A stretch of 34,981 nt of DNA from Candidatus Bipolaricaulota bacterium (GTDB lineage: Bacteria > Bipolaricaulota > Bipolaricaulia > UBA7950 > UBA9294). How positions within the stretch are numbered: the first letter of the stretch is position 1; each line of letters begins with the position of its first letter. The DNA lies in contig JAUWNS010000003.1 of the NCBI GenBank assembly GCA_030612485.1, positions 1-34,981 of the forward strand, given 5' to 3'. Shown here piece after piece: positions 7,690-15,879 of the stretch. Under the pieces are notes generated by a model. It worked only from the letters and a program-made list of their open reading frames with translations, did no database searches and had not been told where the DNA came from. The translations under genes were made by a program, and so were the position numbers.

Positions 7690-10212
7690 ATGACAAGGAA
7701 AACCGCTTGGTTTGGGGTCTTGTGTGTTGCTATGGCGGTAGTGTTAGGAATAGCTGCGTTTGGCTCGGCACAGGACCTTACGGCGACAGAGTTTCGGTCA
7801 AACGGCGATCTGCACAGTGGCTGGTACTGGCTACGGGATCAGGTTCTTCAACAGTATGCAGAGTGGACTTTCGAAGGGATTCCCACAGGAACAGAGGATC
7901 TCACCCTTGAGATCACGGCCCTGGCGACCAACCGCGCAAGCGGTGGGAGGGGGTACCCCGCAGAGTTTCGTCTGATCTACGGATTCCCGGGGAGCGGAAA
8001 GATGGGAGGCGTCTTCGATACGAAGGTGGTCACGCTCCCTAACGTGTCGCCTCCCAACGATCCACTCGGCTACACGTGTCGGGGTGTGGTGACCATCTCC
8101 CGCTCCGCGTTTCCAGCGGCTTCTGCCCTCGTATTCAGGGTAGAGCGAACCTCGCCCGATGCCAACCATGTCGCGTTCAACAAGGAGAGCATCGTGATTC
8201 TCGCTCCTGGCGCGGAACACGAGAGCGAACATCAGAACGATGCCGGCAGTGGTCAAGACGCAAGTGATGAGAGGCAAGGGGCTTGGCACTTAGGGCCTGG
8301 CACCTACCATGGTTTTCTGAAGGATAATGACGACTATGATTGGTACAGCTTTGAGGCCGATAAGGGCCAGATCATCTCCCTCAAGCTAGTGCCGCAGACA
8401 GGAGACTTTGACCTCTATCTCTACAAGAGTGATAGCGGTTCATCCGTGGCCCATTCGAACCACGGCACGGGACAAGAGGAGGCTATCCAGTATGTAGCCG
8501 GGCAGAGTGGATCCTGGTATATCAAGGTCAAGAGGTCCTCAGGAGAAGGGGAGTACGATCTCACGATCGAGGTCCAAAATCAGAACGATGCCGGCAGTGG
8601 TCAAGATGCAAGCGATGAGAGGCAAGGGGCTTGGCCCTTGAAGCCTGGCACCTACAGTGGCTTCTTGAAGCGCGCTGATGATTATGACTGGTACGAGATC
8701 AAGCTTATGGAAGGACAGAGCCTCTCCGTCGATCTCACCGTACCCCAGACAGGAGATTTTGACCTCTATCTCTACAGCAGCAGCGGGAGCTCATCCGTGG
8801 CCCATTCGAACCACGGCGCAGGAGAAGACGAGGCTATCCAGTATGTAGCCGGGCAGAGTGGAACCTGGTACATCAGGGTAAAGAGGAACTCTGGTGAAGG
8901 GGAGTACACACTCACAGTCGCTCCTCCTTCTTATCAAGCAAGTGAGTTTAATTCAACCGGCGATCTGATCGACACCTGGAGTTGGCTACGGGACAATGCG
9001 TTACAACAGTCTGCTGAATGGACATTTGAGGGGATTGCCCCAACAGCACCGATCCTGACGGTGGAGATCACCCTGCTCGCAAGCAGCATTGTCACAGGAC
9101 TGACAGAGGTCCACTTCCTGCTCATCGTCGGGCCTCCGGGTGCAGCCACCTCTTGGTCCCAGGAAGTGAGTCTGCCCGTGGTGGGTCCGGCTGCAGGAGC
9201 CGCCGAGTTCCGCTGCCGAGGCATCGTACAAATTCCACGGTTGCTTCAGTACGGCACTGACCAATCCAACCTCATCTTCCGGGTGCAGCGGGTCTCTCCC
9301 GATGCACCTCGAATCGCGTTCCGAGAAGACAGTGTGACCGTTCAGACCGTGCAGGAAGAAACAGCACTGGAGGCAGAGCTGCGAACTGTAACTGCGGACG
9401 GCTTCGAGGCCAACGGGGATTCGATCCTGGGGACCGTCTGGTGTAGAAAGGCTGGTCACGCCCTCGAATGGATCTGGGGACCGCTCAACGAAGGGGGCAC
9501 AATTGTCGAGGCTGCGGTGAACTTCAGCCTGTTGGTAACGAACACGTTTGACGGAGGGAGCGGATTCAGCGCTGTTGTCCCGGTGACCGTCTTTGACCTC
9601 ACCGGCGAGGTAGTCGAGCTCGGCATCCTGGAACTTACGAACACGTTCCGCCCCAAATTCAGCGGTGATACTGGAGGAATCGGGTACGCGGCGAGCGGCA
9701 CCTACGAGCTGAAGGACTCAGACCTCATCCTAAATGGCTTTAGGTTACGACTGACTTGGCCCGCAATCGCTCCACTGGATGGAGAGGAAACAGCTGGCAC
9801 CCCGCGTCACTTTGGAGGAAACAGAGAGAGCGCTCTCTTGGCCTATATTGTCGGTTCATCAGCGCAAAATGCGCCAACGCCCCTTCAAGTCAGTCTTTCC
9901 AATCTTCTCAACGACCCGGAGCTTTACGTGGGAAAGACGATAAACCTGGAGGCCGAGTTCTACGGGTGGGCCGGAGGGCTCACTGCGTGTCCTCCTCCCC
10001 TAACTCGAAGCGACTGGCTCATCGGGGGCGATGGGGGCTACCTCTACGTAACTGGCCCCTTCCCTCCGGGGCTCTCTCCTTGGGAGACACTGGACTACGG
10101 GGAGCGCGTCTCACTGAGCGGGACAGTCCGGATCAAGCGAGACACCCCCGACCTCGTCTGTCCGTACATTGAACTGCAGTCCGTCGAGGTAATGGAGGAT
10201 CAAGAGAAGTAG
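7690..10212 (+). CDS. Secreted multidomain protein with two PPC repeats
   Basis: Exported protein of 840 residues. A signal peptide (KTAWFGVLCVAMAVVLGIAAF) is followed by a beta-rich module of about 140 residues opening TATEFRSNGDLHSGWYWLRD. Two PPC-type repeats follow, each opening QNDAGSGQDASDERQGAW and containing DYDWY and a GDFDLYLY strand. Then come a second copy of the first module (SEFNSTGDLIDTWSWLRDN) and a more distant third copy (ADGFEANGDS). The C-terminal domain, from LLNDPELYVGKTINLEAEF, looks like an OB-type beta barrel. The start is ATG 7690, 8 bases from AGGAGG, and its leader matches that of the paralogue at 11361. PPC domains usually accompany secreted peptidases, but no catalytic domain is visible here, so the protein is more likely structural or binding. 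Confidence 0.8.
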   Translation: MTRKTAWFGVLCVAMAVVLGIAAFGSAQDLTATEFRSNGDLHSGWYWLRDQVLQQYAEWTFEGIPTGTEDLTLEITALATNRASGGRGYPAEFRLIYGFPGSGKMGGVFDTKVVTLPNVSPPNDPLGYTCRGVVTISRSAFPAASALVFRVERTSPDANHVAFNKESIVILAPGAEHESEHQNDAGSGQDASDERQGAWHLGPGTYHGFLKDNDDYDWYSFEADKGQIISLKLVPQTGDFDLYLYKSDSGSSVAHSNHGTGQEEAIQYVAGQSGSWYIKVKRSSGEGEYDLTIEVQNQNDAGSGQDASDERQGAWPLKPGTYSGFLKRADDYDWYEIKLMEGQSLSVDLTVPQTGDFDLYLYSSSGSSSVAHSNHGAGEDEAIQYVAGQSGTWYIRVKRNSGEGEYTLTVAPPSYQASEFNSTGDLIDTWSWLRDNALQQSAEWTFEGIAPTAPILTVEITLLASSIVTGLTEVHFLLIVGPPGAATSWSQEVSLPVVGPAAGAAEFRCRGIVQIPRLLQYGTDQSNLIFRVQRVSPDAPRIAFREDSVTVQTVQEETALEAELRTVTADGFEANGDSILGTVWCRKAGHALEWIWGPLNEGGTIVEAAVNFSLLVTNTFDGGSGFSAVVPVTVFDLTGEVVELGILELTNTFRPKFSGDTGGIGYAASGTYELKDSDLILNGFRLRLTWPAIAPLDGEETAGTPRHFGGNRESALLAYIVGSSAQNAPTPLQVSLSNLLNDPELYVGKTINLEAEFYGWAGGLTACPPPLTRSDWLIGGDGGYLYVTGPFPPGLSPWETLDYGERVSLSGTVRIKRDTPDLVCPYIELQSVEVMEDQEK
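8231..8925 (+). repeat. Two direct PPC-coding repeats, about 350 bp each
   Basis: Units begin at about 8231 and 8581 with nearly the same bases (encoding QNDAGSGQDAS). They remain highly similar through the segment encoding AIQYVAGQSG. The same unit occurs four more times in the gene at 11361. Confidence 0.85.
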
Positions 10213-10236
10213 AAGGGAGAGAGTATCCGGAGTCTC

Positions 10237-10258
10237 CCCTTCGCCGAGAGACGAAGGG
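10237..10258 (+). terminator. Small hairpin between two secreted-protein genes
   Basis: CCCTTCG (10237-10243) pairs with CGAAGGG (10252-10258) around an 8-base loop, 25 bases past the stop codon. There is no T-run, so it may be an attenuator or an mRNA-processing stem rather than a terminator. Confidence 0.3.
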
Positions 10259-10301
10259 AATCGATAGAAGGCGTTTGCTACAAAGATAAGGAGGTACACA
10301 A

Positions 10302-11258
10302 ATGAAACGCATACTATTGATCGGTGTAGTGATTCTAGCCTTCGCAATGACCGTTGTGGGTGTAGCAGTACCGGAAGAATACGTCGAGGAGGTTGGCGTA
10401 GGAGACGCAGCGGGACTCTTCATCCATAAGGTCCCCGACGCGAGTCAACCCCCGAGCAACACCTTCCACTTTCACTCGGTGGATAACTGGTGTGCTCCGC
10501 TCGCGGCAGCCAATTCGATTGTGTTTCTGGATTTGGTGGTGGGCCTTGATTGGGCACATGGAGTTACCGGACGTCTTGATCCGTTGGAACTCAGTGAATA
10601 CCTGGGGTACTTCATGGCGACCAACGGCGAGGGGAGTCCCAATAGGGAGAACGCACAACAGCGTGTTCCAGGAACCCTATCAGAGGACATTGGACCTGGA
10701 ATCCTCGACTTTGCAGTATGGGACGGTCATGAGCCTCCTGATGTGCCTCGTTTAGAGAAGGAGCAGGTCAAGTGGCAAGCAGTGCATCTCGACCAACAGG
10801 TAGATGACGAGCTCCTCTTTACATTGCTGGGGAAGTTCATTTCCCAAACAGGCGTCCCGCCGATCCTGAGTTTCTCTTACTGGAACCCAATAATTGTCAA
10901 GGAGGAAAAGATAGGGGGAGAGAAAATTCTTACTTACTTTGCCGAATGGGGAGAACCCATCTCTTCCACCCAAGAGCTTCGCCCGGAGAAGCCAGAGGAG
11001 GAGAAGAAGTCGGAAGTACCGGTCGAATATTGGAAGGGCAGTGTGGGGCACGCCGTCACCGCCGTGGGGTTCCTTGAGGGAGACCCGGATGGGCGCGGTC
11101 CATTACCGGAGACACTTTGGGTGATCGTGCACGATAACTGGGCGAGCACCCCGGAGAACTTAGCCATCCCCTGGGAGAACATAAACGGGATCGTGTTCTT
11201 CGGCGGTGAACCGCTCTTCGAGCTTCTGGAGTGTATTCAGCACAAGGCAGAAGGTTAG
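10302..11258 (+). CDS. Secreted C39-like (papain-fold) cysteine peptidase homologue
   Basis: Exported protein of 318 residues with signal segment ILLIGVVILAFAMTVVGVAV. Residues 61-70 read DNWCAPLAAA, matching the active-site Cys helix of C39-like peptidases (Cys64). VGHAVTAVGF carries the candidate catalytic His250, and WVIVHDNWAS supplies Asp278/Asn279 as the third member. The order Cys-His-Asp/Asn and the spacing fit the papain-like fold. A Glu/Lys-rich insert (residues 225-240) precedes the His strand. AAGGAGG lies 9 bases before the ATG. It sits between two PPC-repeat secreted proteins, suggesting a shared extracellular role. It could be a peptidase or an inactive homologue. Confidence 0.65.
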   Translation: MKRILLIGVVILAFAMTVVGVAVPEEYVEEVGVGDAAGLFIHKVPDASQPPSNTFHFHSVDNWCAPLAAANSIVFLDLVVGLDWAHGVTGRLDPLELSEYLGYFMATNGEGSPNRENAQQRVPGTLSEDIGPGILDFAVWDGHEPPDVPRLEKEQVKWQAVHLDQQVDDELLFTLLGKFISQTGVPPILSFSYWNPIIVKEEKIGGEKILTYFAEWGEPISSTQELRPEKPEEEKKSEVPVEYWKGSVGHAVTAVGFLEGDPDGRGPLPETLWVIVHDNWASTPENLAIPWENINGIVFFGGEPLFELLECIQHKAEG

Positions 11259-11360
11259 TGAGGCAAGGCGGTTGAGTTCCGTAGCACTTTACCGGTAGAG
11301 CATTCGGGAGTAGAGGGAGCTTGAGAGACGTTCCGGGAGAGAACGTAGGAGGTGGAAAAA

Positions 11361-13664
11361 ATGGGAAGAAAAACCGCATGGTTTCTCGTCTTGTGTCTTG
11401 CCATGGTGTTGCTATTAGGTACATCTGTGTTCGCTTCCGAACAAAACGATGCCGGTAGTGGTCAGGATGCAAGCAACGAGAGAGAAGGAGCCTATCCTTT
11501 AACGCCCGGCACCTTCACCGGCTTTTTGGATCGTGTTGATCGTTATGACTGGTATAAGATATACCTTGAGCAGGGGCAGATCCTCTCCATCGATTTCACA
11601 GTACCAGAGACAGCAATGTTTAGTCTCCATCTTTACAGAGACACTAGTTCTACATACCACGCCTCTTTGCAGCGTGTCGTGGGGCAAACCAACACCATCC
11701 AGTATGCAGCCGGATATGGTGAGACCTGCTACATCGAGGTGGCAAGGATCTCTGGAGGTGAGTACGAACTCAATATCAACGTCAAAAATCAAAATGATGC
11801 CGGTAGTGGGCAGGATGCAAGCAATGAGAGAGAAGGAGCCTACCCCTTAACGCCTGGCACTTTCACCGGCTTTTTGGAGGACGCTGATGATGAGGACTGG
11901 TACGAGATAGACCTTGAGCGTGGGGCGATCGTCTCCGTCAATCTTGCAGTGCCAGAGACGGCGAACTTTGACCTCTACCTTGACCCTAGCGGCCAACACA
12001 CCATCGTTCGAAGCACCTACGGCGCGGGGCAAGACGAGGCCATTCACCAGTATGCAGTCGAGCAGGCTGGGACCTGCTACATCAGGGTGGTATTGCGCGA
12101 TGGCGAAGGGGAGTATCAGCTCACACTCGAGGTGAAAAATCAGAACGATGCCGGTAGTGGGCAGGATGCAAGCAACGAGAAAGAAGGAGCCTACCCCTTA
12201 ACGCCTGGCACCTACAGTGGCTTCTTGAAGCATTCTGATGATGCCGACTGGTACGAGATCGACGTTATGAAAGGGCAGATCCTCTCCATCAATCTTACAG
12301 TGCCAGAGACGGCAGACTTTGACCTCCATCCTGGCATTTTCGGCTATCCCTATGATATAGAGGACCATGGCACGGGGCAAGACGAGGCTATCCAGTATGT
12401 TCCCCAACAAAGTGGGCCCCGGTACATTCACGTATTTAGGGATTCTGGCGAAGGGGAGTACCAGCTCACACTCGAGGTCCAAAATCAGAACGATGCGGGC
12501 AGTGGTCAAGATGTAAGCAATGGGAGAGAAGGAGCCTACCCCTTAACGCTTGGCACCCTTGCTGGCTTTTTGATGCCTGGTGATAATGTTGACTGGTACA
12601 AAATCGACCTTGCGCAGGGGCAGCTTCTCTCCATCGATTTCACAGTACCAGAGACAGCAACGTTTAGCCTCTGGCTTTATAGAACCGGTGGCTGGGGACC
12701 ATGCAAGGGCGGTTTGTACAGCGGCGGCACGCACGATAAGGCTATCCATCATGTAGTCGGGGAGGGTAGGACCTGGTACATCCCGGTGGGGCGACGCGAT
12801 GGTGAAGGGGAGTACACACTCACAGTCAGAGGCCAGGGCCATGAAGGCGATCCTCTGAGCCCACAATTCCCTGAGCCCGACGGCCTGGTCATTCCGTTAC
12901 CCAGGAGCAATCCGGATCTCGCCAGCGGGTCGGGCTGCCGTGGTGCGTGTGGCTCTGGCTGCCCGGACACCTGTGAAGCTCAGTCTGATATGGTTGTATA
13001 CATGCCAGATCCAGACAACGATGAATCCTATTACCGCATTAGCTATGCGGGAGTCATCCGGTGTGGAACCCACGCTGGATGCCGCGAACACGATGCTTGC
13101 TTTGATCGTTGCGCAGAACACGGTGAAGAGAGTCTTGTGGGCCCCTGCCACGATGCATGCAGCGCAGTGATTGTCGCTAAGTATAACGACGTAGATGCAG
13201 CCAGCTGGTTATTGGGTTATGGCCCCTATACTGGCTACTTGCTCTTCTCTGATCCGCCAATTTGGGAAGGGCCATTCTCCGGTTCCCCCCATTTGGTTAC
13301 TTATCTGATCGACGTAACCACGGGTGATAAATGGTTGGCAGGGACGGATGCGAACGTCTTCATCACCTTATTTGGCACGGATGGAAGCACCAGTAGTGAA
13401 ATACTTCTGGATAACCCTGACCTGAATGATTTTGAGTCAGGGGAGCATAGCATCTTCCGGATCGGAAGAGAGACCGTTGGGGATATCGATCACATAAGAA
13501 TCCGCCATGACAACACCGGTGACTTCGCGGGATGGTATCTCTACAGAGTTCGAGTTCGTGTAGTGAACACGGACACATATGAAGAATGGGTTTTTACAGC
13601 CGACCGATGGCTGGCCGAAGACGAAGCAGATGGAAGGATCAGTGCGGAGTTCTCCCCGGACTGA
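11361..13664 (+). CDS. Secreted protein: four PPC repeats, phospholipase A2-like segment, PLAT domain
   Basis: Exported protein of 767 residues. After the signal peptide (KTAWFLVLCLAMVLLLGTSVFA) come four PPC repeats of about 115 residues, each opening NQNDAGSGQDASN and containing a D-x-DWY motif. A Cys-rich region follows at about residues 515-610. It includes CRGACGSGCPDTC and CGTHAGCREHDACFDRC, where Cys568, the His577-Asp578 pair and Cys580 resemble the Ca-loop/HD active-site helix of phospholipase A2. The last roughly 125 residues, from HLVTYLIDVTTGDKW, match a PLAT/LH2 beta-sandwich with GSTSSEILLD and WYLYRVRVRV. PLAT domains commonly target lipid-acting enzymes to membranes. Start ATG 11361 lies 8 bases from AGGAGG; the upstream in-frame GTG at 11352 is less likely. 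Secreted phospholipase activity is inference. Confidence 0.75.
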   Translation: MGRKTAWFLVLCLAMVLLLGTSVFASEQNDAGSGQDASNEREGAYPLTPGTFTGFLDRVDRYDWYKIYLEQGQILSIDFTVPETAMFSLHLYRDTSSTYHASLQRVVGQTNTIQYAAGYGETCYIEVARISGGEYELNINVKNQNDAGSGQDASNEREGAYPLTPGTFTGFLEDADDEDWYEIDLERGAIVSVNLAVPETANFDLYLDPSGQHTIVRSTYGAGQDEAIHQYAVEQAGTCYIRVVLRDGEGEYQLTLEVKNQNDAGSGQDASNEKEGAYPLTPGTYSGFLKHSDDADWYEIDVMKGQILSINLTVPETADFDLHPGIFGYPYDIEDHGTGQDEAIQYVPQQSGPRYIHVFRDSGEGEYQLTLEVQNQNDAGSGQDVSNGREGAYPLTLGTLAGFLMPGDNVDWYKIDLAQGQLLSIDFTVPETATFSLWLYRTGGWGPCKGGLYSGGTHDKAIHHVVGEGRTWYIPVGRRDGEGEYTLTVRGQGHEGDPLSPQFPEPDGLVIPLPRSNPDLASGSGCRGACGSGCPDTCEAQSDMVVYMPDPDNDESYYRISYAGVIRCGTHAGCREHDACFDRCAEHGEESLVGPCHDACSAVIVAKYNDVDAASWLLGYGPYTGYLLFSDPPIWEGPFSGSPHLVTYLIDVTTGDKWLAGTDANVFITLFGTDGSTSSEILLDNPDLNDFESGEHSIFRIGRETVGDIDHIRIRHDNTGDFAGWYLYRVRVRVVNTDTYEEWVFTADRWLAEDEADGRISAEFSPD
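11443..12826 (+). repeat. Four direct PPC-coding repeats, about 347 bp each
   Basis: Unit starts lie near 11443, 11791, 12141 and 12485. The first roughly 90 bases of each are almost identical, while the middle of each unit diverges more. They also match the units at 8231 and 8581. Confidence 0.85.
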
Positions 13665-13767
13665 GTTCCGGGGACACATACCCTATCTTCTTAGCTCCGG
13701 AGCCAGCTGACACACGGCGAACGGGTGGTTTTTGCTGTTGAGGAAAAGATGTTAATCTAAGAGCACG

Positions 13768-14772
13768 ATGACTCCGAAGGAAGGAACGGTAACGATTGAG
13801 GGGATCGGACGGGCACGACTACGTCTTATCCCGACCGAGGAGGAACTTGTTCAGGCGGAGCGCGCAAAGCGTGCGCGCGGGTTCTTCCTGGCGCTCATCG
13901 AATTCCTGTTGATCGAACCGTCGTTCGTGCACGAGGATTGGGTGCGCCTTCCTGAGGAAGACCTGCGCCCGCTGGCACTGACGATCGCCGAGACGAATGG
14001 CCTTCTCCCCTTCTTTCGCCCGAAGCGGGAGAAGGCGTTCTACAACGCGTTCCGCAACGCGTGGCGGATGAAGCGGGCGAGCCACAACGAGGCGGTCTTT
14101 CAGCGGGCGATCGCGACGTGGAAGGCATATTTGGAAAGAGGGCTTTCCGCGGCTGCGGCTGCATACAGAGAAGGAGTAGGAAACAAGAGTAAGACAATCG
14201 GATGTCTGGCGCGGGCCGGATTCGTCCTCTCGCCGGCTGCCCTGGCGAAGGGCACCAGTCACGTGGAGGGCCTGGAGGAAGACGAGCTTGGATCCTACCT
14301 TGAGGCGCTCTGGCCCGATGAAGATCTGGAAAAACTCGTCGATCACTGGTTCGATCTCGAACCGTTCCGCCGGCGGGAGAAGATTATCCGAGATGCCTTC
14401 TCCGCCTACTGTCGTGGGGAGTACTCCCTCGCGATCTACGGCCTCTTCCCCCAGCCAGAAGGGGTGATGTGGGACTTCCTCTCTCTCGCCAATCCGGCTG
14501 AAGCAGAGCTTGAGGAATTGATCGGCGCCCAGAACCGCACCTTCGTCACGGTGGAGGCGTTGATCCGCGAGATCTTATCCCGACTCATCGGGGAGGAAGA
14601 TCTCCCCTTCTACCGGTTCGTCAAGTTCATCGAATTCGCAGATGACGGGACGCTGAACCGCCACGCCGTGGAGCATGGAACCTCGATCGCCTTTGGAACG
14701 AAACAGAACGCCCTACGGTTGATCCTCTACCTCGACTTTGCACACTTCGTCCTCGGGAAGCTGCTAGAATAG
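13768..14772 (+). CDS. HEPN-like domain protein of unknown function
   Basis: Cytoplasmic, mostly helical protein of 334 residues with no signal peptide. Near the C-terminus LNRHAVEHGTSIAFGTKQNA contains Arg298-x4-His303. This fits the Rx4-6H motif of HEPN ribonucleases and the pattern of C-terminal abortive-infection-type domains in which RHxxxHG is followed by GT-x-x-NALRL. The N-terminal part shows conserved-looking tryptophans and aromatic residues but no domain I can name. It is the first gene of the accessory stretch and lies next to a toxin-antitoxin pair. A degraded copy of its last bases lies near 27139-27192. A phage-defence or toxin-type role is inference. Confidence 0.6.
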   Translation: MTPKEGTVTIEGIGRARLRLIPTEEELVQAERAKRARGFFLALIEFLLIEPSFVHEDWVRLPEEDLRPLALTIAETNGLLPFFRPKREKAFYNAFRNAWRMKRASHNEAVFQRAIATWKAYLERGLSAAAAAYREGVGNKSKTIGCLARAGFVLSPAALAKGTSHVEGLEEDELGSYLEALWPDEDLEKLVDHWFDLEPFRRREKIIRDAFSAYCRGEYSLAIYGLFPQPEGVMWDFLSLANPAEAELEELIGAQNRTFVTVEALIREILSRLIGEEDLPFYRFVKFIEFADDGTLNRHAVEHGTSIAFGTKQNALRLILYLDFAHFVLGKLLE

Positions 14773-14819
14773 CGATCAACGCTTGGCCTACCGGTTCACT
14801 CGGAACGATTGTTCCTCTA

Positions 14820-14847
14820 TTGACATCGACCGTTTTGTTGCTACAAT
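14820..14847 (+). promoter_or_regulatory. Promoter of the Phd/RelE toxin-antitoxin operon
   Basis: TTGACA (14820-14825), a 16-base spacer and TACAAT (14842-14847), 33 bases before the antitoxin ATG. Confidence 0.7.
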
Positions 14848-14879
14848 AGTAGCCATATATCAACTGTCAGAGGTGAATC

Positions 14880-15143
14880 ATGCCGTTTGTAAACGTAAGA
14901 GACCTCCATGACCGTACAGCTGAGATTCTGCGAAAGGTTGGGGAAGGAAACCCGGTCTTTGTCACCCGCTATGGGAAACCAATCGCTGTTATCCGGGATC
15001 TTGCCGAAGAGGATCTTGAGGGGCTCGTCATGCTGACCGATCCAACGCTACGCGAGGGCCTGGGAGAAGCTCGTGCTGATGTAGCTGCAGGACGTGTGTC
15101 TGATCTGGACGACCTGATAGCTGAAACTGCGGCTGAGCTATAG
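14880..15143 (+). CDS. Phd/YefM-family antitoxin
   Basis: An 87-residue DNA-binding antitoxin. The N-terminal Phd fold reads FVNVRDLHDRTAEILRKV, then GNPVFVTRYGKPIAVI, which is the core of YefM/Phd proteins. The acidic C-terminal tail (DLDDLIAETAAEL) would wrap the toxin. The ATG follows AGAGGTGA. It lies 8 bases ahead of the toxin gene and behind its own strong promoter. Antitoxin and complex normally repress this promoter. Confidence 0.9.
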   Translation: MPFVNVRDLHDRTAEILRKVGEGNPVFVTRYGKPIAVIRDLAEEDLEGLVMLTDPTLREGLGEARADVAAGRVSDLDDLIAETAAEL

Positions 15144-15151
15144 GGTAAGAG

Positions 15152-15439
15152 TTGAGTTTTCGAGTCAAGGTAACACACAAAGCGAGAAGGGAACTTAGGC
15201 GTCTTCCAGCCAACCGGCGTTATCAAGTCCTTAAGGGGCTCAAGAGGCTTGAAGAAGATCCATCCCCAGATGGCGATGCAATCAAGGCAATTGCGCAAGA
15301 CCCCAAAGGGAAGTTAAGGCGGCTACGGATTGGCGACTACCGGATCTTCTTTGAGGTAGAAGAAAACGGGGTATTTGTGCTGCGATGTGTCCACCGGCAG
15401 ACATTGGAGAAGGCTATACGTCAGTTGCTGCAGCGCTAG
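15152..15439 (+). CDS. RelE/ParE-family toxin
   Basis: A 95-residue toxin, usual size. FRVKVTHKARRELRRLP is the opening helix and LRRLRIGDYRIFFEVEE is the central strand pair characteristic of RelE mRNA interferases. RCVHRQTLEKA carries the C-terminal basic residues. The start is TTG at 15152; the Shine-Dalgarno is weak (GGGTAAGAG), which could keep toxin production below antitoxin. The family either cleaves mRNA at the ribosome (RelE) or poisons gyrase (ParE). The close of the protein favours the RelE type but does not settle it. Confidence 0.9.
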   Translation: MSFRVKVTHKARRELRRLPANRRYQVLKGLKRLEEDPSPDGDAIKAIAQDPKGKLRRLRIGDYRIFFEVEENGVFVLRCVHRQTLEKAIRQLLQR

Positions 15440-15478
15440 AAGTACCCCACACGAGATGGGTTTGGCATCAAAAGGGCC

Positions 15479-15752
15479 TCCTTGTCGTTTCGAGTGGGTA
15501 ACTAAAGATACGGTACGTAATAGAGTGCCTCTCGCAAAGACGTGAAACAGCGATACGTAATGAGAAAGAGCAAGAGCATTCTCTCGCCGAGCCGCAGAGC
15601 CGCAGAGAACAGCAGGAAAAGGGGGAAAGAACAAGGATCAAAGGCATCTCTTAGCGATCTTGGCGTCTTGAGTGAGTGCAACGAACGGGCGAGAGAACGG
15701 CATTCTATCATTTGCGGTCAGGAATTCGCTACCCGCTCCAAACAGCAAAGAA
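15479..15752. mobile_element. MITE-like element, copy A
   Basis: A 274-bp non-coding element. It is bounded by TCCTTGTCGTTTCGAGTGGG at the left and an imperfect inverse of it (TACCCGCTCCAAACAGCAAA) at the right. Bases 15651-15721 are identical, in reverse orientation, to 28361-28437 inside copy B. An 8-base direct repeat TCAAAAGG (15468-15475 and 15755-15762) lies just outside and may be the target-site duplication. The interior also holds short CGCAAAGACG / CCGCAGAG motifs. No transposase is encoded. Confidence 0.65.
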
Positions 15753-15879
15753 CCTCAAAAGGACATTCTGTTGCAGAAGCAGGTGAATTCAAGCCCCCTC
15801 AGGGGTACTGAGGTTTGAGTAGGCGTTGTGTCTGAGCTTTTTGACTTACTCTTTGCCTCAGTATAGACTGCATTCCACG

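Noticed and set aside
13819..14346. Minus-strand frame of 175 codons
   Set aside because: Shadow of the HEPN-like gene, with no start signal or family motif.
15542..15811. Plus-strand frame of 89 codons in the gap after RelE
   Set aside because: It lies almost entirely in the MITE-like element, whose bases are conserved as repeat rather than as protein (the other copy is inverted).
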